Part shown: in pieces, positions 6,539 to 12,156 of the stretch
Layout: each line of letters begins with the position of its first letter
Numbering within the stretch: the first letter of the stretch is position 1
NCBI GenBank assembly: GCA_016934645.1
Contig: JAFGSL010000423.1
Coordinates: 1 to 12,156 of the forward strand
Length of the DNA stretch: 12,156 nt
Reading direction: 5' to 3'
From: Anaerolineae bacterium
GTDB lineage: Bacteria; Chloroflexota; Anaerolineae; B4-G1; SLSP01
Position numbers and translations under genes: made by a program
The notes under the pieces: model-generated
What the model saw: only the letters and a program-made list of their open reading frames with translations
Database searches by the model: none
What the model was told of the DNA's origin: nothing

Positions 6539-7969
6539 ATGGCTCTATGGGACATCTACTACACTGTAACAAATTTGGATGATGCCGTGCGATTGCTGCG
6601 CGAGCACAAAGAGAAGGCGCGGATTATGGCAGGCGGCACGGACCTGATCGTTGAGCTGCAAAACAAGGTACGCACGCCCCCCGTCCTCATCGATGTGACC
6701 CGCGTGGCCGGTTTGGACGAGATCAATCTGAAACACGACGGTCTCATCCACGTCGGGCCGATGGTGACGCACACACAGGCCGCCGCATCGCCGTTGCTCC
6801 AGGAACAGGCGCTGCCGCTGGCGCAGGCGTGCTGGTGGGTGGGTGCCCCCGCGCTCCGCAACCGGGGCACCATCGTGGGCAACCTCGTCACCGCCTCCCC
6901 CGCCAACGACACGATCACAGCGCTGCGCGCGCTGCGGGCGCGACTGCTCTTGCGCAGCGCCCGCGGCGACCGGATCATGCCCATCGCCGATTATTACACC
7001 GGCGTCCGCCGTACGGTGATGGAGCCGGACGAGATGGTCGTCGACTTGATGTTCGCCCCGCTGACCACCAATCAACGCGGGGTGTACCTCAAGCTGGGAC
7101 TGCGCCGCATTTTGGCAATCGCCGTGACGAACGTCGCCATGGTGTTGACGCTGGACGAACACCAGAGTGTCACCGGTGCGCGGATCGCCCTGGGCAGCGT
7201 CGCACCGACGATCATTCGCACGCCGGAGGCCGAGACCTTCCTGAAAGGTGCTCCACTCGATGCTGAACGCATCGCGGAAGCGGCCCGGCGCGCAGCACAG
7301 GCCGCGCGTCCCATCGACGATGTGCGCGGCTCGGCGTGGTTCCGCACCGAGGAAGTGAGCGCCCTCGTCCAACGTGGCCTGGAAGCCATTCTCGCGGACG
7401 AAACCCGCCTGGGCCTGCCCGAACCCGACGCTATGGTGCGATTGTGGGGTAAGACCAAACGCGCGCCCAAGCTGCGCGGCCCGATGATCGCCCACCACAC
7501 CGGCGGCGACGAACCGATCCAGTGCGTCGTTAACGGCGAGAATGTCTCGGTGCATGGCGCAAACGGCAAGACGCTGCTGCACATGCTCCGTGACGACCTG
7601 GGGCTGACCGGCTCAAAGCCCGGCTGCGAGGAAGGCGAATGTGGCGCATGTACCGTCTGGCTTGACGGCATGGCGACGCTTGCCTGTCTTACACCCGCGC
7701 CGCGCGCCCATAGCGCGTGTATCACCACCGTTGAGGGCCTCAGCAAGGATGGCGAACTTCATCCCGTGCAACAGGCCTTTATCGACGAGGATGCAACTCA
7801 GTGCGGCTATTGCACGCCCGGCTTCGTGATGAGCGCCGCCAAACTGTTGGAAGAAATCCCACGTCCTACCCGCGAGCAGATCAAGACCGCGTTGAGCGGC
7901 AATCTCTGCCGTTGCACCGGTTATTACAAGATCATCCGCGCAGTCGAGAAAGCGGCCGAGAAACGATGA
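6539..7969 (+). CDS. Molybdenum hydroxylase FAD + [2Fe-2S] fused subunit (xanthine dehydrogenase family)
   Basis: 476 residues joining two normally separate subunits. About 1-290 is the FAD domain (CoxM/XdhB type) with AGGTDL (31-36) and RNRGTIVGN (107-115) contacting FAD. About 330-476 is the iron-sulfur domain (CoxS/XdhC type): C363, C368, C371, C383 bind the plant-type cluster and C422, C425, C457, C459 the second. All eight ligands are present. The order FAD then Fe-S is the reverse of eukaryotic xanthine dehydrogenase. The protein passes electrons from the molybdenum subunit to FAD and then to NAD or another acceptor. GAGG (6529-6532) lies six bases before ATG 6539. The gene overlaps the next by four bases (ATGA), so the two are translationally coupled. 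Family is certain; the substrate is set by the molybdenum subunit. Confidence 0.92.
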   Translation: MALWDIYYTVTNLDDAVRLLREHKEKARIMAGGTDLIVELQNKVRTPPVLIDVTRVAGLDEINLKHDGLIHVGPMVTHTQAAASPLLQEQALPLAQACWWVGAPALRNRGTIVGNLVTASPANDTITALRALRARLLLRSARGDRIMPIADYYTGVRRTVMEPDEMVVDLMFAPLTTNQRGVYLKLGLRRILAIAVTNVAMVLTLDEHQSVTGARIALGSVAPTIIRTPEAETFLKGAPLDAERIAEAARRAAQAARPIDDVRGSAWFRTEEVSALVQRGLEAILADETRLGLPEPDAMVRLWGKTKRAPKLRGPMIAHHTGGDEPIQCVVNGENVSVHGANGKTLLHMLRDDLGLTGSKPGCEEGECGACTVWLDGMATLACLTPAPRAHSACITTVEGLSKDGELHPVQQAFIDEDATQCGYCTPGFVMSAAKLLEEIPRPTREQIKTALSGNLCRCTGYYKIIRAVEKAAEKR

Positions 7970-9696
7970 AACGTAGTATTCCCAAGAAGGGTACCGACCA
8001 AATCACCCTCTACGCCCGCACCTATTACTCGCTGCTGCGCACCACCGACGCAGTGCAGATTCGCACCCTGGAAGAGACACACATCGCGATGCGCTCTTTG
8101 CTGCACACGGCGGCGGGGAAGCAGAGACCGGATATGTCCGCCTTCATTTACGGCAGTTTACGCCTGCCGCGCTGCATCCTCGACACGCGTCTGGTGCTGA
8201 TGGGGCAGAGCGAGGAAGTCTTCCAGCGGCGCGGCTATCCCGACGTCGAATCCTGGCAACACGTCGCGGCGAAGGCGCGGCGGCGGCCCATGTTCTTCGA
8301 TGGGAAGGAAACCTTGGCAGCCTACATCGCCAGCATCTCCGACGTAGACGACATCGTGCCAACGCTGACGGCGTTCCAGATTGAGTGGAACAAAATGCAC
8401 GACCTGATCGGCCTGCAGGCGGGACTCGGACAGCGCCTGCGCGCGTGGGCGGCAATGCGGGAGCCAGAGACCTCCTTCGATGTGACCTTGATGGAAGAGA
8501 CCCGTCAGGTTTTACAACTGTCACCGCGCAATTGGAAGCGTCTCAGCCAGGTTTGGGAGAATGACTTCCCAGAACTGCTGTGTCGCATCGCGGATCACCG
8601 CAAGCGGATGGCCGTCAGCCTCCTGGCCGGATCGCACATCGCCTATCGCCGCGCGACGCAGCAATGGTGGAACCGGGTCAACGAACAGGTCGATTTTGAT
8701 CTCTCGGAACGCCCCACGTACTTCGTCTCCAGCAACACCCACAGCCTGGTCAATATGCTGACAGGGTTCGCCTTGCGTCATGAAGAGCGCTTGTTGGATC
8801 ACCTGGAATCGGGTGCGGACCCGGGCTTGAGTGCGGAAGCTGAACGCATTCGCCGCCGTGAAGTGCCGAGCAATTGGGAGAACTTCCTGTACTACGTGAT
8901 GCGGAACTATCTCAGCACTCAGGAAGGCGCGGACCTACGCGCCGCCCGTAAAGCCTACGAGACTAACCACGGCATGACGCGCGTATCCAGCCAGCACACA
9001 TTCGATCTCGAAGTTCAGGTGATCGAACTGGGGCGAGTGGAGCCTGAACACGTCGATCCACGCTTGCAAGACTTGCCCCTGGAGCAGTTGCGCGACAGCC
9101 GGGCGGTGATTCTCAACATCGACTACCCGCTTGGTTTCGCCGCTTATCATCTGCTCACGCGCGTGGCCGTCAACATTGGCGAGTTGCGGGGTGCTTACGT
9201 CATCGGTAAAGCGGCCACCCTCAACGGGCGCATCGGCGACGTGCTCATCCCCAACGTCATCTACGACGAGCACTCCCAGAACACGTACATGTTTGGCAAC
9301 GTCTTCACCGCCAGTGACGTTGCGCCCTACTTGGTGTACGGCGATGTGTTGGACAACCAGCGCGCTATCGCCGTGTGGGGCACGTTCTTGCAAAACCGGG
9401 TGTATATGGAAGGTTTCCTCGACGCCGGATACACCGACGTCGAAATGGAAGCCGGTCCTTACCTTTCCGCGCTCTACGAATTCATTCGCCCGCGCCGCTA
9501 TCCCGTCAACGAAATCGTCAACCTGTACCGCGTACCCTTCGAAATCGGCATTTTACACTACGCATCCGATACCCCGATGAGCAAAGGCAAGAATCTCGGC
9601 GCGCACAACCTCTCCTATTTCGGGATGGACCCTACCTACGCCAGCACCGTCGCCGTGTTGCGGCGCATTTTGCAGTTGGAGACGCGCGGGATGTGA
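7966..9696 (+). CDS. Protein with a nucleoside phosphorylase-like C-terminal domain, coupled to the hydroxylase
   Basis: 576 residues from ATG 7966, which overlaps the TGA of the FAD/Fe-S gene. A longer reading from GTG 7801 would lie inside that gene and is rejected. Residues 1 to about 350 are mostly helical and unrecognised. About 360-576 resembles the phosphorylase superfamily: AVILNIDYPLGFAAYHLL as first strand and helix, GKAATLNGRIGDVLIP (G414-P428) matching the GxxxGL...GDivi.P strand, and GYTDVEMEAG (E493-M494-E495) matching the nucleoside-binding (V/D)ME motif of PNP, uridine phosphorylase and MTA/SAH nucleosidase. No signal peptide is seen, so it should be cytosolic. I infer a purine nucleoside or nucleotide cleaving role that supplies bases to the hydroxylase. 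The large N-terminal domain is unusual; AMP nucleosidase also has an extra N-terminal domain, but I see no clear identity with it. Confidence 0.72.
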   Translation: MKRSIPKKGTDQITLYARTYYSLLRTTDAVQIRTLEETHIAMRSLLHTAAGKQRPDMSAFIYGSLRLPRCILDTRLVLMGQSEEVFQRRGYPDVESWQHVAAKARRRPMFFDGKETLAAYIASISDVDDIVPTLTAFQIEWNKMHDLIGLQAGLGQRLRAWAAMREPETSFDVTLMEETRQVLQLSPRNWKRLSQVWENDFPELLCRIADHRKRMAVSLLAGSHIAYRRATQQWWNRVNEQVDFDLSERPTYFVSSNTHSLVNMLTGFALRHEERLLDHLESGADPGLSAEAERIRRREVPSNWENFLYYVMRNYLSTQEGADLRAARKAYETNHGMTRVSSQHTFDLEVQVIELGRVEPEHVDPRLQDLPLEQLRDSRAVILNIDYPLGFAAYHLLTRVAVNIGELRGAYVIGKAATLNGRIGDVLIPNVIYDEHSQNTYMFGNVFTASDVAPYLVYGDVLDNQRAIAVWGTFLQNRVYMEGFLDAGYTDVEMEAGPYLSALYEFIRPRRYPVNEIVNLYRVPFEIGILHYASDTPMSKGKNLGAHNLSYFGMDPTYASTVAVLRRILQLETRGM

Positions 9697-9704
9697 GAGA
9701 AGGT
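9695..9704. repeat. 10-bp direct repeat, left copy (GAGAGAAGGT)
   Basis: This copy starts inside the TGA stop of the phosphorylase-like gene. The identical 10 bases recur at 10839-10848, where they form the ribosome binding site of the molybdenum subunit. The pair brackets the segment holding two small genes. Confidence 0.55.
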
Positions 9705-9771
9705 TTCAAATTAGCGAAAAGGTAATTGGACGGCATATTGATCTGAATACAAACGCGGTAAGGGGGCTGCT

Positions 9772-10269
9772 ATGGCGAACGAACAATGCGCTGCCGAACT
9801 CGAGGAGACCTTTCGTCGACTCGGAGCGCACGAGCCAGAATCGTGGGCTCGCTCCGAGATAGAAGAGAATATCCCCCAACTTGCACGCTTCTTGTTCCTG
9901 CGGGCTGCCTGGCGTTGTGTGGTTTCCGAAGACGACAACTCCTGGATAGATCGAGCTATTGAAACCTCAGAGCGACATCCCAATGCTCCGTGTGCGGGTA
10001 TCGGCCCTGCCCTCAACCGACTCCTGGCTGAGGGTGTAGATCGGCAGGATATAGTGGATATTGTACGAGTCAAGCAATACGAGACGCTTTTTGACCTATG
10101 CTATCTCCTTGACGATCCAGGCGATCTTGAGCCCGAGCTTGAGGAAATGCACTGGGTGCTCCACGAGGTCGGTCAGAATGGTCGCCTGACAGGGCGAATT
10201 GTACAAGGGTTGTATGAGTCACTGCTTAGTATGGATCCGACGGGGCGAGAAATGTGCCCGCGCTCCTAG
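9772..10269 (+). CDS. Hypothetical protein, 165 residues
   Basis: I do not recognise a family with confidence. The start is well supported: AAGGGGG (9760-9766) lies five bases before ATG 9772. The protein is acidic, soluble and predicted mostly helical, with no signal peptide or membrane segment. Visible features are an N-terminal LEETFRRLG, a hydrophobic IPQLARFLFLRAAWRCVV helix, the acidic EDDNSWID, then VRVKQYETLFDLCYLLDDP and a C-terminal DPTGREM. It sits 75 bases after the phosphorylase-like gene, inside the segment bounded by the 10-bp direct repeat, and separates the hydroxylase subunit genes. Codon use (more CGA, TTG and GAG) is less biased than in the flanking metabolic genes, compatible with a later arrival. 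It could be an immunity-, antitoxin- or cargo-type protein, but nothing seen proves that. Confidence 0.65.
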   Translation: MANEQCAAELEETFRRLGAHEPESWARSEIEENIPQLARFLFLRAAWRCVVSEDDNSWIDRAIETSERHPNAPCAGIGPALNRLLAEGVDRQDIVDIVRVKQYETLFDLCYLLDDPGDLEPELEEMHWVLHEVGQNGRLTGRIVQGLYESLLSMDPTGREMCPRS

Positions 10270-10280
10270 GGACACCGCTC

Positions 10281-10328
10281 AACACGCGCTACAGGCGACA
10301 GCGCCTTCAGCGCTGAATAGTGGTGATG
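10281..10328. repeat. Degenerate interspersed repeat, left copy
   Basis: The ordered words AACAC, GCGCTACAG and TTCAGCGCTGAATAGTGGTGAT (10306-10327) recur in the same order at 10742-10806 as AACAC, GCGCTACAG and TTCAGCGGCGAATTGTGAT. Spacing differs (11 bases versus 26 between the last two words). The copies flank the 81-residue gene on both sides and look eroded. Confidence 0.35.
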
Positions 10329-10474
10329 ATTCTGCATTTGTAGGGCCACGGGAATCGGGGTACACTCGTTTCAGCTTGCGCTGCGCCTGAGCGTTATCGT
10401 TCTAGAAAATATCATGAACGTTCAAGCAACTGCTTTAGGCAAATACCTATCCTGGAATCCTATATCGTTTTGGG

Positions 10475-10480
10475 TATCAT
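10475..10480 (+). promoter_or_regulatory. Candidate -10 box TATCAT for a possibly leaderless small gene
   Basis: TATCAT matches five of six -10 consensus bases, and its usual start site (about seven bases downstream) coincides with GTG 10487, the first possible start of the small gene. No Shine-Dalgarno match precedes that GTG or ATG 10514. No good -35 box is seen at 16-18 bases. Confidence 0.25.
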
Positions 10481-10486
10481 AACCAG

Positions 10487-10732
10487 GTGATCGAACGCAC
10501 AGTAGACAAACACATGGCCATTGAGCAGGAACACGCACAGCGCGAACTAACAGATTTGGATGCTCGATTACGCGCATTTGAAGCACACTTTCACATGCCT
10601 TCAGATGAATTTTACCGGCGGTACGAAGCAGGAGAGTTGGGAGATTCCGCTGAGTTTATGGAGTGGGCTTCTTTCTACGATATGCGTACTACGGTTCGCT
10701 GGATGTGCGAGAGACTGTCGGAGGAACAGTAG
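10487..10732 (+). CDS. Small acidic helical protein, antitoxin-like
   Basis: 81 residues from GTG 10487 or 72 from ATG 10514; neither start has a visible ribosome binding site, so the start is open. The sequence is a charged helix (EHAQRELTDLDARLRAFEAHF), a core MPSDEFYRRYEAGELGDSAEFMEWASFYDM, and a C-terminal helix ending ERLSEEQ. The core pattern (FY.R..AGELGD...F.EW..F.) is one I associate from memory with small proteins of Chloroflexota and cyanobacteria encoded just before toxin-like partners, hence antitoxin-like. No partner toxin gene follows: the next 121 bases hold no gene and then the hydroxylase subunit begins. It may be an orphan half of a toxin-antitoxin pair. The gene is more AT-rich than its metabolic neighbours. 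Confidence 0.6.
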   Translation: MIERTVDKHMAIEQEHAQRELTDLDARLRAFEAHFHMPSDEFYRRYEAGELGDSAEFMEWASFYDMRTTVRWMCERLSEEQ

Positions 10733-10741
10733 AATAGCGGC

Positions 10742-10806
10742 AACACTAAATAGCGCTACAGCAAACGTGATCGCAACGATGACCGCGTTCAGCGGCGAAT
10801 TGTGAT
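10742..10806. repeat. Degenerate interspersed repeat, right copy
   Basis: Partner of the repeat at 10281-10328, sharing AACAC, GCGCTACAG (10753-10761) and TTCAGCGGCGAATTGTGAT (10788-10806) in the same order. The palindromic core seen at 10306-10317 is broken here (TTCAGCGGCGAA). Confidence 0.35.
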
Positions 10807-10838
10807 TATGTTCGTAATAGAGATTGCGACTTAGATGA

Positions 10839-10848
10839 GAGAGAAGGT
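10839..10848. repeat. 10-bp direct repeat, right copy (GAGAGAAGGT), also the subunit RBS
   Basis: Identical to 9695-9704. Its GAAGGT end (10843-10848) lies five bases before ATG 10854 and is the likely ribosome binding site of the molybdenum subunit. Purine-rich words of this kind can recur by chance. Confidence 0.55.
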
Positions 10849-10853
10849 AAACT

Positions 10854-12156
10854 ATGAAATATAACGTCGTCGGCCAATCGGTTCCACGCATCGACGCCCG
10901 CGCGAAGGTGACGGGAGACGCGCCATATCCCGGCGATTTTGTGATGGATGGGATGCTGTACATGAAGCTATTGTTCGCTGGACGACCTCACGCGCGCGTG
11001 TTGCACGTCGATACGACGACAGCGGAGGCGCTTCCTGGCGTGGTTGCCGTGTTTACATCGCGAGATATACCGGTGAATGAGTACGGCCTGCAATATCCCG
11101 ACCAGCCGGTATTGGTTGGGCCGCCCCCCCCTCCGGGGGGGAATAAGGGGGGGAGAGACATCGTACGCTTCATCGGTGATCAGATTGCAGCCGTCGTCGC
11201 GGAGACGGAGGAGATTGCCGCGCGCGCTGTGGGGCTTATTGCCATCGAATACGAAGACTTGCCCGTCATCAGCGATCCACGCGACGCGCTCAAGCCGGAT
11301 GCCCCGCGCCTGCACCCACCCTACCCGGGCATCGACATCCACCCGGAGCTGGTCTTCGACGGCAATATCGCCTCCCGGCATCGCATCAACCATGGTGACG
11401 TGGATACGGCGCTGGAACAGGCCGATGTGGTAATCGAAGCCGAGTACGAAATTCCAGGGCAGGAACACGCCTACCTGCAGCCAGAGGCGGGCCTGAGCTA
11501 CATCGATGAGGAGGGCCGGGTGACGGTGCTCGTTGCCGGGCAATGGACGCATGAAGATCAGGCGCAGATCGCGCACGCGCTTGCGCTGCCGGAGGAACAG
11601 GTGCGCGTGATCTACCCCGCGATCGGCGGCGCGTTCGGCGGGCGCGAGGATATGTCCGTGCAGATCGTGCTGGCGCTGGCGGCGCTGCGCCTGCAACGTC
11701 CCGTGAAAATCGTGTGGAGCCGCCGGGAGTCGATCCTGGGCCACCACAAACGCCACCGCGCCTTTGCTTTCGCGCGCTGGGCTGCCACCAAAGATGGTAA
11801 TTTGCTCGTGGCAGAGACAGAGGTGATCGCCGATGCCGGGGCCTACGTCTACACAACGAATAAGGTGATGGGCAACCTGTTGCTGACGTGCAACGGGCCG
11901 TACCGGATTCCCAACGTTAAAACCGAAGTGCTTGGCGTCTATACCAACAACATTCCTGGCGGCGCTTTCCGCGGATTCGGCGCGCCGCAGGGCAACTTCA
12001 TCGCCGAATCGCAGATGAACAAGCTGGCCGAGATGCTGCGCATAGATCCGGTGGAGCTACGCCTGCGCAACCTCATCCGCGATGGCGAACCGATGCCTTG
12101 GGGCAGACCGCTACCCGACGATGCACAAGGGTTGCAGCAGTCACTCATCGCGGTGG
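10854..12156 (+). CDS. Molybdenum hydroxylase, molybdopterin-binding subunit (xanthine dehydrogenase family), 5' part
   Basis: 434 residues are visible and the gene runs off the window; full-length relatives are about 750-780 residues. It opens with VVGQSVPRIDARAKVTGDAPYPGDF, standard for bacterial XdhA/CoxL-type subunits. Next come FIGDQIAAVVAETEE, GQEHAYLQPEA, IGGAFGGRED (E265) and GAFRGFGAPQG (R373). Aligned from memory with bovine xanthine oxidase, E265 corresponds to catalytic-pocket E802 and R373 to R912, while N341 falls at R880. The enzyme hydroxylates a purine, aldehyde or related substrate using a molybdopterin cytosine dinucleotide-type cofactor; the final catalytic glutamate (E1261 equivalent) lies beyond the window. 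Residues 90-101 (PPPPPGGNKGGR) are coded by a C/G-tract repeat. Partner FAD/Fe-S domains are encoded 2.9 kb upstream. The AYLQPEA segment lacks the CoxL cysteine-loop signature of CO dehydrogenase. Confidence 0.9.
   Translation, partial: MKYNVVGQSVPRIDARAKVTGDAPYPGDFVMDGMLYMKLLFAGRPHARVLHVDTTTAEALPGVVAVFTSRDIPVNEYGLQYPDQPVLVGPPPPPGGNKGGRDIVRFIGDQIAAVVAETEEIAARAVGLIAIEYEDLPVISDPRDALKPDAPRLHPPYPGIDIHPELVFDGNIASRHRINHGDVDTALEQADVVIEAEYEIPGQEHAYLQPEAGLSYIDEEGRVTVLVAGQWTHEDQAQIAHALALPEEQVRVIYPAIGGAFGGREDMSVQIVLALAALRLQRPVKIVWSRRESILGHHKRHRAFAFARWAATKDGNLLVAETEVIADAGAYVYTTNKVMGNLLLTCNGPYRIPNVKTEVLGVYTNNIPGGAFRGFGAPQGNFIAESQMNKLAEMLRIDPVELRLRNLIRDGEPMPWGRPLPDDAQGLQQSLIAV
11121..11155 (+). repeat. 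C/G-tract hairpin repeat inserted in frame
   Basis: The run is C8 (11124-11131), TCC, G7 (11135-11141), AATAA, G7 (11147-11153), AGA. C11125-11131 can pair with either G tract, giving a 7-bp hairpin with a three-base loop or a longer-looped one. It lies inside the molybdenum subunit gene and reads through without a stop. Its two-unit right arm echoes the mirrored design of the junction arrays. Confidence 0.75.

Larger units (their letters stand above)
10270..10486. other. 217-base intergenic region with palindrome and degenerate repeat
   Basis: It holds no convincing gene. It contains a perfect 12-bp palindrome TTCAGCGCTGAA (10306-10317), a GCGCTACAG word (10286-10294) that recurs at 10753-10761, and a candidate -10 box near its right end (10475-10480). 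The right half is AT-richer than the neighbouring genes. Confidence 0.5.

Noticed and set aside
6545..7582. 345-residue open frame on the - strand opposite the FAD/Fe-S subunit
   Set aside because: It is fully antisense to a gene with all its cofactor motifs. The low-complexity His/Arg/Gln composition indicates a shadow frame.
7801..7965. N-terminal extension of the phosphorylase-like gene from GTG 7801
   Set aside because: It would overlap the Fe-S domain coding sequence by about 170 bases and gives an Arg-rich shadow peptide. ATG 7966 in the ATGA overlap is a standard coupled start.
9695..10848. Insertion sequence or transposon with transposase
   Set aside because: No transposase-like or DDE-containing frame and no terminal inverted repeats are visible; only the short direct repeat supports insertion.
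10968..11756. 262-residue open frame on the - strand opposite the molybdenum subunit
   Set aside because: The + strand reads continuously as a molybdopterin subunit with conserved motifs; the antisense frame has none.
1..12156. tRNA, rRNA or riboswitch genes
   Set aside because: I saw no cloverleaf with a TTC-rich T-loop, no rRNA-like segment and no recognisable riboswitch core in any intergenic stretch; all are short (217 bases at most) and mainly repeats.

Overview
The window is a GC-rich, gene-dense bacterial segment in which every gene lies on the + strand. Gene content, codon use and many short mirrored repeats between genes suggest a Chloroflexota genome (Anaerolineae/Caldilineae-like). 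That assignment is an inference from style and has not been tested against relatives.

Left part (1-5381): the 3' end of a carbamate kinase gene; a threonine synthase-type PLP enzyme; a small VanZ-like membrane protein; a GH63/MGH1-like glycoside hydrolase; and a 487-residue fold-type-II PLP enzyme that resembles TrpB/threonine synthase but lacks the TrpB signature. Middle (5382-6497): a terminator-like hairpin, then a GT2 polyprenyl-phosphate glycosyltransferase of the GtrB/DPM1 type. Right part (6539-12156): a molybdenum hydroxylase (xanthine dehydrogenase family) locus. It holds a fused FAD + [2Fe-2S] subunit, a translationally coupled 576-residue protein whose C-terminal part looks like a nucleoside phosphorylase fold, and the molybdopterin subunit, which runs off the window. 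A segment of about 1.1 kb with two small unrecognised genes sits between the last two.

Carbamate kinase, PLP lyase-type enzymes and a molybdenum hydroxylase recall the anaerobic purine catabolism clusters typified by E. coli yge/xdh. The phosphorylase-like protein would fit by releasing purine bases from nucleosides. This is a hypothesis from gene content, not a demonstrated pathway.

The most striking structure is not protein-coding. Five gene junctions (145-250, 1494-1578, 3824-3902, 5428-5484, 6474-6529) carry arrays of 7- or 8-bp units: direct repeats in a left arm and their reverse complements in a right arm. The unit sequence differs between junctions but the design is the same. In four of the five the array supplies the stop codon of the upstream gene, and it usually ends at or next to the ribosome binding site of the next. 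A related C/G-tract repeat sits in frame inside the molybdenum subunit gene (11121-11155). The two-gene segment inside the hydroxylase locus is bounded by a 10-bp direct repeat, consistent with an insertion into a once tight operon.
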